Source: JANOSH01 sp031415695
GTDB taxonomy: Bacteria; Actinomycetota; Acidimicrobiia; Acidimicrobiales; Ilumatobacteraceae
Assembly (NCBI GenBank): GCA_031415695.1
Contig: JANOSH010000025.1
Location: 1 to 8,687 of the forward strand
Direction of reading: 5' to 3'
DNA: 8,687 nt
Position numbers and translations under genes: made by a program. The notes under the pieces are model-generated. The model did no database searches. It saw only the letters and a list, made by a program, of their open reading frames with translations, and was not told the DNA's origin. Below are positions 1 through 5,161 of this stretch, one piece after another (the first letter of the stretch is position 1; every line of letters begins with the position of its first letter).

Positions 1-693
1 GCGGCAGGTGGCACGTTCACTCCTTTGGCCGGGTTGACGCGCGGGATACTCAAGATTGGGACGCAGGAGGAGGACGGCCTTGCGCTCGACGTCACACTGC
101 CTTTTGATCACCCAATGGTCGCAGCCTACGCCTACGACACAGCACCACCCAAGCTTGACTTCACGCTGTTCCGCGTCCACTTGTCAGACCTCGCGTCTGC
201 GGTCACCATGTGGAGGGGAAAGGTGACGACGTTTGCTGTCGAAGGACGCAAAGCGAAGTTCCGCGTCCCCTCGCTGTTTTCTTACATGCTGTCTGGTGTC
301 GCACCACAACCCCGTTTCCAGGCGCCGTGCAACCACCTGCTCTACGACTCGCGCTGTCAGGTCAGCGCAGCCGCGAACCAGCACACGACGACGGTGACGG
401 CGATACTCGGCAAGCTGATCACGGTCGCAGGCCACCCCTATGCTACCGGAGAGTGCAACGCAGGCGAGCTGTCCTTCCCTGCAGGCAATCAAGGTCGCAT
501 GATCATGGGCAACACGGGCAACGACTTCACAGTCACCTACCCCTTCTCAGGACTCACGGTCGGTGCATCTGTAACACTCAAACGCGGCTGCGACCATTCC
601 TTCGCGACGTGCAAAGCCAAGTTCTCAAACGGCATCAACTACGGCGGTGTCCCCCTGGTCCCTGACCGCAACCCATTTACGAGCAAAATCTAA
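1..693 (+). CDS. Tail hub/tail assembly protein, DUF2163 (phage BR0599-type) family, 5' partial
   Basis: The reading frame is open to base 1, so the N-terminus lies outside the window. A TTG at 25-27 could be read as a start, but it sits inside the segment GGTFTPLAGLTRG, which matches the usual N-terminal part of DUF2163 proteins, so it is more likely an internal Leu. The C-terminal part is the most diagnostic. It has PCNHLLYDSRC (Cys codons at 328 and 355), GECN (Cys at 454), then GCDHSFATC (Cys at 589 and 610) followed by KFSNGINYGGVP, the typical end of this family. Relatives sit at the distal end of the tail; the gene transfer agent hub of Rhodobacter and lambda gpL use conserved cysteines for an iron-sulphur cluster, so metal binding is plausible here but inferred. 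The gene ends with TAATG, its stop overlapping the start of the tail-tip gene by one base, so the two are probably translationally coupled. Family assignment is firm; the exact structural role is inferred. Confidence 0.85.
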   Translation, partial: AAGGTFTPLAGLTRGILKIGTQEEDGLALDVTLPFDHPMVAAYAYDTAPPKLDFTLFRVHLSDLASAVTMWRGKVTTFAVEGRKAKFRVPSLFSYMLSGVAPQPRFQAPCNHLLYDSRCQVSAAANQHTTTVTAILGKLITVAGHPYATGECNAGELSFPAGNQGRMIMGNTGNDFTVTYPFSGLTVGASVTLKRGCDHSFATCKAKFSNGINYGGVPLVPDRNPFTSKI

Positions 694-3134
694 TGATCTG
701 GTGGACACTCGCCCTCTTCGTCGTCTCGTTCCTGGTCACCGCGCTACTCGCGCCGAAGCCGGACATCGAGAACGCGCGTGCTGACAGTCTAGACAACGTC
801 GACTTCCCGCGCGCGACGGAAGACGCGCCCATCCCGCTCATTTTAGGCAAGGTGCGCTTCAACGCGCCTAACACCATCTGGTATGGCGACTACTCTGTGG
901 CTGCGATCACCGAGCGGATCAAGGTCTCGATCTTCAAGAAGGTCACCATCATCGTCGGCTACAAGTACTACTTGGGCCTCGACCTCGCGCTTGCGATGGG
1001 GCCTGCTGTGCAGATGCACGAGATCTTAATCGACGACACGAGCGTCTGGACGGGTTCGACTTCGTTGACGGTACCCACAACGGGTTCGCTTTCAGCTAAC
1101 TCCTTGTTCGGTGGTTACAAAGAAGGCGGCGGGTTCTCGTCGCCGTTTACCTACTATCCTGGCGCGTTCAACCAGCCGGTAAATGCCTACCTTGAAGGGC
1201 AGAACGGTGTTGGTAACGTCCCTGGTTACCGTGGGCTGGCCCACCTCGTCTTCGAGAAGGCTTACATCGGCGAGTCGGCGCAGCTGCGCAAGACGTCCTT
1301 CATCCTGTCCTGCTACACCAACGCACTTGGTTCGCCAGGAAGCGGCCTCGTTGGCGAGGACATGAACCCGATGGAGGCCATCTACCAGGTGATGACCGAC
1401 CAATGGCGCGGCCTCGGTGTGGCCTCGGTGCTCATTGACATACCGTCGTTCCAGGCTGCGGCAACCATCTTGCACGCCGAAGGCAACGGGGTCTCGATCC
1501 TCGTCACCGCAGCCTCGACGGGCAAGACGGTCATTGCAGAGATCCTGCGTCAGATAGATGCGATCATGTACCAGGATCCTGAGTCAGGTAAGTTCGTGGT
1601 CAAGCTGATCCGCTTCGACTACGATCCTGGGATCCTTCCCGTCTACGACGAGGACGACGTGATCCAGATTCGTAACTTCACGAAGACCTCGTGGGAAGAC
1701 GTGATCGCTCAAGTCAAGGTGTCCTTCCCGACGCGTGAGAAGGAGTCAACCTCGGTCGCCATCGCGCAGGACCTTGCGACTGCGACGATGATGGGGCGGC
1801 TAAAGACGTCCACGCTGTCTTTCCCGTTCTGCTACAACGCGACCTTGGCGAACGCAATCGCCGCGCGCGAGCTGTCAACGTCGTCCGTCCCGCTGTTCCG
1901 TGCGACCATCGAGATGAACCGCAACGGCTACGCTCTACGCCCAGGCGACGTCTTCAAGCTCGACTGGCCTGAGTTCGGTATTGCAGGAGTCGTCTTCCGC
2001 GTTCAGAAGCACGACCTCGGTGCGCTCATGGACAACAAGATCGTCCTCGAGTGCTTGCAGGACTCCTTCGCTCAGTCGAACGTCGTCTTCTCGGCTCCTG
2101 CAGACTCCGCGTGGGTTCCGCCCATCACGCAGCCCGTTGCTATCACCACTTTCGACTTGATCGAGCAGCCGCGCTTCTTGGGTGCTAGGCTGGCCTTCCC
2201 GGTCCCCGATGGCTTCGCATCAGTCATCCCGGTAGCCGCTGCGCCCACCACGGGCTCAACTGGCTTCGACTTTGCGGTCGGTGTGGCCTCAGGTGTCCTG
2301 GACGTCCGGGAACCTGTAGCCGTGGCATATCCGCCCACAGGGACGCTCCAAGCAGCATACGGCCGGACACTCGGCTTCTCAGGTATCGACGCGACTGGGT
2401 TCATCGTGCAGGCTGTCAACGGCGTCTTCCCAGTGCCTGTAGCAGGTGAACTGCTCGCAGGAGACGAAGGCTTGCTGTGGGTCAACGGTGAGTGGATGAG
2501 TTACTCAGGCGTGTCTGGGACAGGCTCTGTCGTCACGCTCACGGGCATCCGTCGCGCGCTGTTTGGGACGAGGCCGCTCGATCACGCGCTCGGTGCTCGC
2601 GTCTGGGCTGTCACGCCGGAACTCACGGGCGAAGGAACGCTTGCCGACGACCTGACAGAACTGGGCGTTGCTTGGTACAAGCTGCTCGACCGTATTGGTG
2701 CTACCTCGTTAGCGATAGAGTCGGCAACGCAGTACTCGAAGACAATGCTCGACCTTGCAGACCGACCATTGCGCCCGCGCAACGTCCAAATATCTGCTAG
2801 CCGGACCCCTGTCGTCAACACAGCAGTCGACCGACCCGTGACCTGGGTTTCCTCGAACCGCGCTGCGATCACCACGGTGACCTACGAGCAGGACGCGACA
2901 CAGGCGCCAGATCAAGCTGAGACCTACGACGTCAGTGTCTGGTTTAACGGGGTGAACCAAGCAGGTCTCGCCCTCACCGGGGTTGCGTCAGGCGCCAACA
3001 TCTTGTTCTCGACGCTTGCCTCTGGCACCAACCCGGCCGCGGCGGAGGTTCGCGTCGTATCTCGTCGCACGGGCGGCGACACGAAGTCGTCTGCTTACTA
3101 CGCTGTCCTGCCCATCACCGTCAACATCCCGTGA
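693..3134 (+). CDS. Tail-tip / host-specificity protein (lambda gpJ-like central tail protein)
   Basis: This 813-residue protein is probably the central tail-tip or receptor-interaction protein of the virion. Residues 3-20 are strongly hydrophobic (WWTLALFVVSFLVTALL), as often seen at the start of this phage family, and the mature protein is otherwise soluble. Residues 47-68 (PIPLILGKVR...NTIWYGDY) and 88-104 (VGYKYYLGLDLALAMGP) match the conserved N-terminal block of phage tail-tip proteins. Around residues 599-632 lies GEWMSY followed by GIRRALFGT and DHALGARVW, the conserved E-x-M-x-Y ... RR/RG-x-x-GT ... H-x-x-GA pattern of gpJ-like proteins. The last 100 residues or so are Thr/Ser/Ala-rich and beta-strand-like, compatible with a fibronectin-III-like tip domain. 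The ATG overlaps the upstream stop (TAATG) and has no clear ribosome binding site, which favours coupled translation. No NlpC/P60 peptidase gene lies between the DUF2163 gene and this one, unlike gene transfer agent clusters. The class is well supported; receptor binding is inferred. Confidence 0.82.
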   Translation: MIWWTLALFVVSFLVTALLAPKPDIENARADSLDNVDFPRATEDAPIPLILGKVRFNAPNTIWYGDYSVAAITERIKVSIFKKVTIIVGYKYYLGLDLALAMGPAVQMHEILIDDTSVWTGSTSLTVPTTGSLSANSLFGGYKEGGGFSSPFTYYPGAFNQPVNAYLEGQNGVGNVPGYRGLAHLVFEKAYIGESAQLRKTSFILSCYTNALGSPGSGLVGEDMNPMEAIYQVMTDQWRGLGVASVLIDIPSFQAAATILHAEGNGVSILVTAASTGKTVIAEILRQIDAIMYQDPESGKFVVKLIRFDYDPGILPVYDEDDVIQIRNFTKTSWEDVIAQVKVSFPTREKESTSVAIAQDLATATMMGRLKTSTLSFPFCYNATLANAIAARELSTSSVPLFRATIEMNRNGYALRPGDVFKLDWPEFGIAGVVFRVQKHDLGALMDNKIVLECLQDSFAQSNVVFSAPADSAWVPPITQPVAITTFDLIEQPRFLGARLAFPVPDGFASVIPVAAAPTTGSTGFDFAVGVASGVLDVREPVAVAYPPTGTLQAAYGRTLGFSGIDATGFIVQAVNGVFPVPVAGELLAGDEGLLWVNGEWMSYSGVSGTGSVVTLTGIRRALFGTRPLDHALGARVWAVTPELTGEGTLADDLTELGVAWYKLLDRIGATSLAIESATQYSKTMLDLADRPLRPRNVQISASRTPVVNTAVDRPVTWVSSNRAAITTVTYEQDATQAPDQAETYDVSVWFNGVNQAGLALTGVASGANILFSTLASGTNPAAAEVRVVSRRTGGDTKSSAYYAVLPITVNIP

Positions 3135-3141
3135 GAATCTC

Positions 3142-3492
3142 ATGCTCGGAATAGTGCTGTCGCCCCTCGTCAAGAAACTACTGCCATACGTCCTCGTAGC
3201 AGCGGGGGCTGTAGGCGTGGTCGTCTACGTTGATAACCGAGCATACCACCGAGGCTGGGATGCCGCAAGCGCTGCGCAGCTGGCTGCGGCTGCTGTGGAG
3301 GCGACTCGTGTCGCTGAGGCGAACGCGCAGGCGATCCAAGAAGCCCTCAGAACTATCGACCAGCTAACCGCACAGAAGGAACTTCGAGATGCACAGATTG
3401 ACGAACTCATCCGGGAAGCTGAAAGTGATGCTACTGCTGGTAGCACCGCTCTTCCTCCTGCAAGCGTGCGCCGACTCAATTCTGTCGACTGA
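3142..3492 (+). CDS. Inner-membrane spanin (Rz-like, i-spanin)
   Basis: This 116-residue protein has the i-spanin plan. A short cytoplasmic N-terminus with KK at 11-12 is followed by one transmembrane segment at about residues 13-29 (LLPYVLVAAGAVGVVVY). A periplasmic, Ala/Glu/Gln-rich predicted coiled coil covers about residues 45-95, and the tail ends with LPPASVRRLNSVD, an ending seen in many phage Rz-like proteins. With the o-spanin it would bridge the periplasm and fuse inner and outer membranes in the last step of lysis of a Gram-negative host. The frame is open further upstream, to 2983, but that part lies inside the tail-tip gene; the ATG at 3142, seven bases after the tail-tip stop, is the sensible start. 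Only a weak GAGAA lies before it, so coupling to the tail-tip gene is likely. No holin or endolysin gene is beside it in this window. Confidence 0.8.
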   Translation: MLGIVLSPLVKKLLPYVLVAAGAVGVVVYVDNRAYHRGWDAASAAQLAAAAVEATRVAEANAQAIQEALRTIDQLTAQKELRDAQIDELIREAESDATAGSTALPPASVRRLNSVD

Positions 3493-3706
3493 GCCGCCGA
3501 AGCTGTCGGCTGTCCCGCCACAGCTTGCAGCGCCGTGCCCGCGGCCTGTGACGTTGCCCAACCGCGCGTTGACGCAGGCCGAGGTCGAAGCTTTCTGGTT
3601 GCGTGATCGGCAGCGCCTCGTCGAGTGCGGCCTGACCAAGCAGGCTGTCGTCGACTACTACAGCAACCGGGATGCTTTGATCACCGGCACAGCGCCTCAG
3701 CGCTAG
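3389..3706 (+). CDS. Outer-membrane lipoprotein spanin (Rz1-like, o-spanin)
   Basis: This 105-residue protein has a lipoprotein signal: basic residues (K10, K12), a hydrophobic core VMLLLVAPLFLL (13-24) and a lipobox-like LQAC with the lipidated Cys at residue 27. The next residues are Ala and Asp; Asp at +3 is not the +2 Asp that retains lipoproteins in the inner membrane, so outer-membrane sorting is plausible. The mature part begins with a Pro-rich stretch (PPKLSAVPPQ, APCPRP), typical of Rz1-like proteins. The rest is a soluble helical tail with a second and third Cys, longer than the very short lambda Rz1. The ATG at 3389 has AGAAGGA at 3374-3380 with 8-nt spacing. The gene starts inside the i-spanin gene in the +1 frame, shares 104 bases with it and runs 214 bases beyond, the classic overlapping spanin arrangement. 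It probably pairs with the i-spanin through their C-terminal regions. Confidence 0.82.
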   Translation: MHRLTNSSGKLKVMLLLVAPLFLLQACADSILSTEPPKLSAVPPQLAAPCPRPVTLPNRALTQAEVEAFWLRDRQRLVECGLTKQAVVDYYSNRDALITGTAPQR

Positions 3707-3721
3707 GCGAGCACTGGGCGG

Positions 3722-3943
3722 TTACTCGTCTTGCCCTACGTCGGGGCCCGCTGACGGTGTGACCGCCTTGCTGCGCAAGCTCTTGAGGGCTGCGTCCAGT
3801 AGCACTTCGACGTGCTCGGGGATGCGTTGGCGCTCGTTGCGATAGTTTGAGATGGATTGCGGCGTCTTGCGTAGGTGGCTCGCCATCTTGGCATTGGTCC
3901 ACCCCAAGGAAGACTGCCGCCGCTTGAACTCGGCTGGTGTCAT
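3722..3943 (-). CDS. Small Cro/CI-type helix-turn-helix regulator
   Basis: This 73-residue protein is the only minus-strand gene in the window. Residues 4-50 read as a small lambda-repressor-like DNA-binding domain: AEFKRRQSSLGW (helix 1), NAKMASHLRK (helix 2), TPQSISNYRNERQRIP (turn and recognition helix), then EHVEVLLDAALKSL. Only about 20 polar residues follow, so there is no LexA-type cleavage domain or large dimerisation domain; it resembles Cro-like or minimal Xre-family proteins. The frame is open to an ATG at 4006, but the start at 3943 is preferred because AAAGAGGG (minus strand, 3958-3951) lies 7 nt before it and the shorter form begins exactly with the usual MTPAEFK start. Its stop is 15 bases from the o-spanin stop, in convergent orientation. 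It probably binds sites in 3974-4300 to set early gene expression; whether it maintains lysogeny cannot be told, since no integrase is visible. Confidence 0.8.
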   Translation of the reverse strand: MTPAEFKRRQSSLGWTNAKMASHLRKTPQSISNYRNERQRIPEHVEVLLDAALKSLRSKAVTPSAGPDVGQDE

Positions 3944-3950
3944 GATGGGG

Positions 3951-3958
3951 CCCTCTTT
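3951..3958 (-). promoter_or_regulatory. Ribosome binding site deciding the regulator's start
   Basis: On the minus strand this reads AAAGAGGG, a good Shine-Dalgarno match 7 nt before the ATG at 3943. The alternative in-frame ATG at 4006 would place the start upstream of the putative -10 and operator, which argues for the shorter protein. Confidence 0.6.
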
Positions 3959-3971
3959 CAGCACCCGTTCT

Positions 3972-3999
3972 AGCATAAGTCGCTTATGATCACGACCAA
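3972..3999 (-). promoter_or_regulatory. Candidate promoter of the regulator gene
   Basis: Read on the minus strand, TTGGTC (3999-3994) and TATGCT (3977-3972) are separated by 16 bp. The -10 matches the sigma-70 consensus at 4 of 6 positions, the -35 only at 3 of 6. Transcription would start near 3965, giving a short leader with the AAAGAGGG site before the ATG at 3943. The palindrome at 3974-3988 lies in the spacer and overlaps the -10, which is the usual geometry for autorepression. Assigned by eye; weak on consensus, better on context. Confidence 0.35.
3974..3988. promoter_or_regulatory. Palindromic putative operator CATAAG-TCG-CTTATG
   Basis: This is a perfect 6-bp inverted repeat with a 3-bp centre, 15 bp in all, the size expected for a Cro/CI-type dimer site. 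It starts 31 bp upstream of the regulator's start codon and covers its putative -10 box. The small HTH protein encoded next to it is the obvious candidate to bind here; that link is inferred from position. A smaller related-looking palindrome with the same TCG centre, GTAA-TCG-TTAC, lies at 4174-4184. Confidence 0.5.
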
Positions 4000-4085
4000 G
4001 AAACAAGGACCCGCCAAACTACCAGGGCTACTAGCGCGCGATCACGATCACGCACATGCGCACGAATGGCTCGGTACTCGGTATT

Positions 4086-4143
4086 CTGGTACTTTGGCCT
4101 AACTCGTTGTTTCTATTGACCAAAACCGGTGGCAAAGTACCAG
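4086..4143. repeat. Inverted repeat, 11-bp perfect arms CTGGTACTTTG / CAAAGTACCAG
   Basis: Arms lie at 4086-4096 and 4133-4143 and are exact reverse complements, separated by 36 bp. With a one-base bulge (G4097) two more C-G pairs can form. The spacer is relatively AT-rich. No T-tract follows, so a terminator is unlikely; a pair of binding sites or a replication-origin structure fits better. Its geometry is almost the same as the neighbouring repeat at 4147-4203. Confidence 0.7.
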
Positions 4144-4146
4144 GTC

Positions 4147-4203
4147 GGTACCGAATGGCCGTTCTAACCGCCAGTAATCGTTACAGAAAAGTCATTCGGT
4201 ACC
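4147..4203. repeat. Inverted repeat, 11-bp perfect arms GGTACCGAATG / CATTCGGTACC
   Basis: Arms lie at 4147-4157 and 4193-4203, exact reverse complements separated by 35 bp, and each arm contains the palindrome GGTACC. The spacer holds a further palindrome, GTAATCGTTAC (4174-4184). A related sequence with the two modules in swapped order, CGAATGGC then TCGGTAC, is at 4063-4077. The GGTAC core is shared with the arms of the repeat at 4086-4143, so one protein might recognise all of them. Confidence 0.7.
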
Positions 4204-4213
4204 ACAGCACTTG

Positions 4214-4239
4214 AGATCAATCGGAAGTCTTCTTGATCT
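4214..4239. repeat. Nested inverted repeat AGATCAA ... TTGATCT
   Basis: The outer arms (4214-4220 and 4233-4239) are perfect 7-bp reverse complements. Inside, GAAG-T-CTTC (4224-4232) continues the symmetry after an unpaired TCG on the left side. It could be an operator or a small hairpin; there is no T-tract, so rho-independent termination is unlikely. Confidence 0.45.
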
Positions 4240-4243
4240 TACC

Positions 4244-4271
4244 TTGCGTGTGCTCACTTGCTCACTGTAAC
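4244..4271 (+). promoter_or_regulatory. Weak candidate promoter for the thyX operon
   Basis: TTGCGT (4244-4249) and TGTAAC (4266-4271) are 16 bp apart and match the sigma-70 consensus at 3 and 4 of 6 positions. Transcription would start near 4278, about 29 bases before thyX. The short palindrome TTGAG-GG-CTCAA (4272-4283) would sit at the start site, in operator position, and the octamer repeat at 4251-4266 fills most of the spacer. A phage-specific promoter elsewhere in the gap is equally possible. Confidence 0.25.
4251..4266 (+). repeat. Tandem octamer TGCTCACT x2
   Basis: The octamer TGCTCACT occurs twice head to tail without spacer, 41 bases before the thyX start. It lies between the putative -35 and -10 boxes, so it could be an activator or repressor site; its function is unknown. 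Confidence 0.5.
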
Positions 4272-4290
4272 TTGAGGGCTCAACAACCGC

Positions 4291-4309
4291 ACCAACGGAG
4301 CACAACATG
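4291..4309 (+). promoter_or_regulatory. thyX translation-start cassette (ACCAACGGAG ... ATG)
   Basis: ACGGAG at 4295-4300 is the ribosome binding site, 6 nt before the ATG at 4307. The 19 bases from 4291 through the ATG are identical at 18 positions to 6941-6959, before the gene at 6957, and the core CAACGGAG recurs at the same distance before the gene at 7315. Confidence 0.6.
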
Positions 4310-5161
4310 ACTGCACTCATCTGGAACCCGACCGTCTTCGTGATGGGTCAGACTCAGTTCAACCAAGGCGCCTTGAACGACTGGGCGCGACACAATGGCC
4401 TTGGCGATCACGTCAACGGCGCCTTTGACTCACCCCTCGGTCGCCTCTGGGACGACGTAGACGACGACTTCGCGCTTGAGCGCATGATCGAGTTCGGCGG
4501 GCGTCACTGCTACCGCGCTTGGGCTGCGGGCCGCGACCGTGGTGCTTATATCCGGAACATCATCGAGATGGATCACGGGTCTGTCCTCGAGCACTCGAGC
4601 ATCAACTTTGCCATCCAGGGCGTCACTCGCAGCCTGTCGCTTGAACTCCTGCGCCACCGCGTGGGTGCTTCGCCTTCGCAGGAGTCTCAGCGCTATGTTG
4701 ACGCGTCGGACATCCAGTTCGTCGTCCCGCCTATCGTGGCCTACCTTTCCGGCAACAACGGGCCGAACTCGAACGCTGACCAGATCGTCGAGTTCAAGCG
4801 GGTCTGCGAACGCGCCCGCGCGGCCTACATCACCTTGCAGCAGGCGATCATCGAAGAAGTCGGTAGGCAGGGCAAGTCGCTGAAAGACACCACCGTGATC
4901 ACGAAGCGCGCGAACGAAGCCGCCCGCGCGCACTTGCCGAACTCCTGTGAGACGCGTCTGCTCTGGACGGCCAATATGCGCGCCCTGCGACACATCTTCT
5001 GGTTGCGCGGGGGCAACGGTGCTGATCTCGAGATTCGCCGGTTGGCCATCGAGCTCTTCAAGCAGACAAGCGTCCTTGCGCCCTCGGTGTTCGCAGACAT
5101 GCGGATCTCGAAGGACGATGGGTCCTACGGGGTCCCGATCATCGTTGCGACCAATGTCTGA
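4307..5161 (+). CDS. thyX: FAD-dependent thymidylate synthase ThyX
   Basis: ThyX makes dTMP from dUMP using methylenetetrahydrofolate, FAD and NADPH, so the phage can raise thymidine supply during replication in the host cytoplasm. The 284-residue protein shows the family landmarks in order: MDHGSVLEHSSINFAIQGVTR (88-108), the ThyX signature region RHRVGASPSQESQRY (116-130), and the C-terminal dUMP/FAD-binding segment NMRALRHIFWLR followed by ADLEIR (223-244). The signature spacing is RHR-x8-S rather than the usual RHR-x7-S, one residue longer. The protein is also somewhat longer than many bacterial ThyX (about 220-250 residues), mainly through an extended start and insertions such as NNGPNSN at 150-156. 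The start at 4307 has ACGGAG at 6-nt spacing. It heads the early operon, and its last 8 bases (ATGTCTGA) overlap the helicase start. It is unrelated to ThyA. Confidence 0.95.
   Translation: MTALIWNPTVFVMGQTQFNQGALNDWARHNGLGDHVNGAFDSPLGRLWDDVDDDFALERMIEFGGRHCYRAWAAGRDRGAYIRNIIEMDHGSVLEHSSINFAIQGVTRSLSLELLRHRVGASPSQESQRYVDASDIQFVVPPIVAYLSGNNGPNSNADQIVEFKRVCERARAAYITLQQAIIEEVGRQGKSLKDTTVITKRANEAARAHLPNSCETRLLWTANMRALRHIFWLRGGNGADLEIRRLAIELFKQTSVLAPSVFADMRISKDDGSYGVPIIVATNV

Larger units (their letters stand above)
3989..4306. other. Non-coding control region between regulator and thyX
   Basis: This gap of about 320 bases has no convincing gene on either strand and is less GC-rich than its flanks. 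It separates the minus-strand regulator from the plus-strand early operon, so it should hold divergent early promoters and operators. Elements seen, left to right: GATCAC twice in tandem at 4040-4051; CGAATGGC followed by TCGGTAC at 4063-4077; further GGTAC-type cores at 4088, 4137 (reverse), 4147 and 4198 (both GGTACC); two 11-bp-arm inverted repeats (4086-4143 and 4147-4203); the palindrome GTAATCGTTAC at 4174-4184; a nested hairpin at 4214-4239; a tandem octamer at 4251-4266; and TTGAG-GG-CTCAA at 4272-4283. The density of repeats suggests operators, replication-origin iterons, or both. No clear DnaA box was seen. Confidence 0.6.

Noticed and set aside
25..27. TTG as the start of the first gene
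   Set aside because: The frame is open to base 1 and the residues before the TTG continue the family-like N-terminal block, so the gene is truncated by the window edge.
210..665. A 151-codon plus-strand frame overlapping the tail hub gene
   Set aside because: It is Arg/His-rich and motif-free, and it lies within a well-recognised gene in another frame.
3693..3709. CGCCT/AGGCG hairpin at the o-spanin stop as a bidirectional terminator
   Set aside because: The stem is only 5 bp, overlaps the stop codon and has no T-tract on either side; the 15-base convergent gap is too short to show a convincing terminator.
4116..4121. TTGACC as a -35 box for the early operon
   Set aside because: It matches 5 of 6 positions of the consensus, but no acceptable -10 box lies 15-19 bp downstream on the plus strand.
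3989..4306. A CRISPR array, tRNA or attachment site in the repeat-rich gap
   Set aside because: The repeats are inverted and too few for an array, no cloverleaf can be drawn, and there is no integrase gene nearby to support an attachment site.
4430..4993. A 187-codon open frame on the minus strand
   Set aside because: It is a reverse-frame shadow of thyX, whose motifs are unambiguous.
4947..5153. An upstream extension of the helicase by 69 residues
   Set aside because: The extension lies in thyX, reads as Arg/Ser-rich out-of-frame sequence, and the ATG overlapping the thyX stop is the natural coupled start.
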